Source of the DNA: Clostridia bacterium
GTDB taxonomy: Bacteria; Bacillota; Clostridia; Christensenellales; CAG-314
Length of the DNA stretch: 12,831 bases
Assembly: GCA_017452035.1 (NCBI GenBank)
Contig: JAFTNE010000087.1
Coordinates: 1-12,831, forward strand
Direction of reading: 5' to 3'
This document shows, piece after piece, positions 12,187 to 12,831 of the stretch (positions are counted from its first letter, which is position 1; the number at the start of each line of letters is the position of its first letter). Below the pieces are notes generated by a model. That model searched no databases. It was given only the letters and a program-made list of their open reading frames with translations, and was not told where the DNA came from. A program made the translations under genes and the position numbers.

Positions 12187-12831
12187 TTTGAAACGTATAG
12201 GCATTGTGCTGGTTGTGGCAACACTTTTGTTGGTGACGTCTGCAAGTTTTATGTCCAATGACATTTTGAACAGGGCAATTATCATTGGCCTTGGGTTAGA
12301 TTTGGCAGAGGACAACCAACTTGTTGTCACTGCAGAGGTTATTAGCCCCGGAAACGGCAGTGAGCAAGTGGGCACGTTTAGTAAAACAATTACAGTGACG
12401 GGGCAAACGGTGGCGCACGCCATTGGGCTAATAACACAAAAAATGGGCAAAGAGGCGTCACTTGGGCAGTGCGCATTGCTTATGCTTGGACAAAGTTTGT
12501 ACACCAAGGTAGATTTTTCGCAAATTGTCGATTTTTTTATCCACTCCTATAACTTTAAGGAGTCGTCAGTAATTTGCTGTACCAAAGGAGAGGCAAAGGA
12601 TTTGCTAAATCAAGGCGAGGCTATGTCGCAAAGCGTATCGTTAGCCATCATTTCCACATTGCAACAGCAGGCAAAAAGTATCGCTTTGCCAACCAATTCT
12701 CTTTTGCAGTACACTCGCAGTCAAAAAGAACTTCTTGGCACTGGCTTTGCCAACTACGTTCAGTTTGTGCCTTCCAACAATGCCGACCCACAAAACCCTA
12801 ACAAAACACAGGGCTACTTTGCCTATAATGG
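12179..12831 (+). CDS. gerAC: Spore germination protein, GerA family C subunit (3' end outside window)
   Basis: The first 217 codons of a GerAC-type protein, open to the window edge. The ATG at 12179-12181 has TGGAGG ending six bases upstream and overlaps the B-subunit stop. After a hydrophobic N-terminus (residues 5-22) comes NDILNRAIIIGLGLDLAED, the counterpart of the family's conserved opening (xxINDLAIVxGIGID), then VTAEVISPG and a GKEASLGQCALLMLG stretch typical of domain 1. The C subunit is normally a lipoprotein on the outer side of the spore inner membrane. Here the lipobox Cys-Trp-Asp is absent: the aligned stretch reads SASFMS, with Ser at the Cys position, so it would be anchored by an uncleaved helix or secreted. 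Confidence 0.88.
   Translation, partial: MNSLKRIGIVLVVATLLLVTSASFMSNDILNRAIIIGLGLDLAEDNQLVVTAEVISPGNGSEQVGTFSKTITVTGQTVAHAIGLITQKMGKEASLGQCALLMLGQSLYTKVDFSQIVDFFIHSYNFKESSVICCTKGEAKDLLNQGEAMSQSVSLAIISTLQQQAKSIALPTNSLLQYTRSQKELLGTGFANYVQFVPSNNADPQNPNKTQGYFAYN

Overview
The window reads as a low-GC, spore-forming member of the Bacillota, most likely an uncultured Clostridia lineage. Three things support this: a GerA-type spore germinant-receptor operon at the right end, a WalJ/RlmH gene block typical of Firmicutes, and strong Shine-Dalgarno sequences with TTNACA/TATAAT-like promoters. The genus cannot be decided from the sequence alone.

Left part (1 to about 4630) is accessory DNA. It holds the 3' end of a ClpP-like serine protease gene, a small minus-strand ORF with a repeat-coded tail, an IS4-family transposase gene (minus strand), a divergently transcribed XRE repressor, a small zinc-ribbon protein, and a second small minus-strand ORF. 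Next comes an intergenic region (3090-3299) with its own promoter, two nested perfect hairpins, and an antiterminator/terminator pair. It looks like a riboswitch-type or attenuator leader for the downstream Cys-rich repeat lipoprotein (3300-4319). After that is an isolated 21-residue cationic micro-ORF (4441-4506) with its own promoter, strong ribosome-binding site and terminator.

Right part (about 4650 to the end) is chromosomal backbone. It is tightly packed, entirely on the plus strand, with overlapping start/stop codons and a different codon style. In order it carries walJ (MBL-fold hydrolase, apparently leaderless), a CPBP intramembrane protease, rlmH (23S rRNA pseudouridine methyltransferase), a divergent alpha/beta-hydrolase-like protein behind two palindromes, a DUF951 zinc protein, and lepB (type I signal peptidase) with a terminator. 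A GerA-family operon follows: an A subunit, a B subunit and a C subunit truncated by the window edge. The C subunit lacks the usual lipobox cysteine.

The most interesting points are the unassigned structured leader RNA at 3125-3278, the micro-gene at 4441-4506, the shared operator between repressor and transposase at 2158-2232, and the non-lipidated GerC. All functions are inferred from motifs read by eye; no database search was possible.
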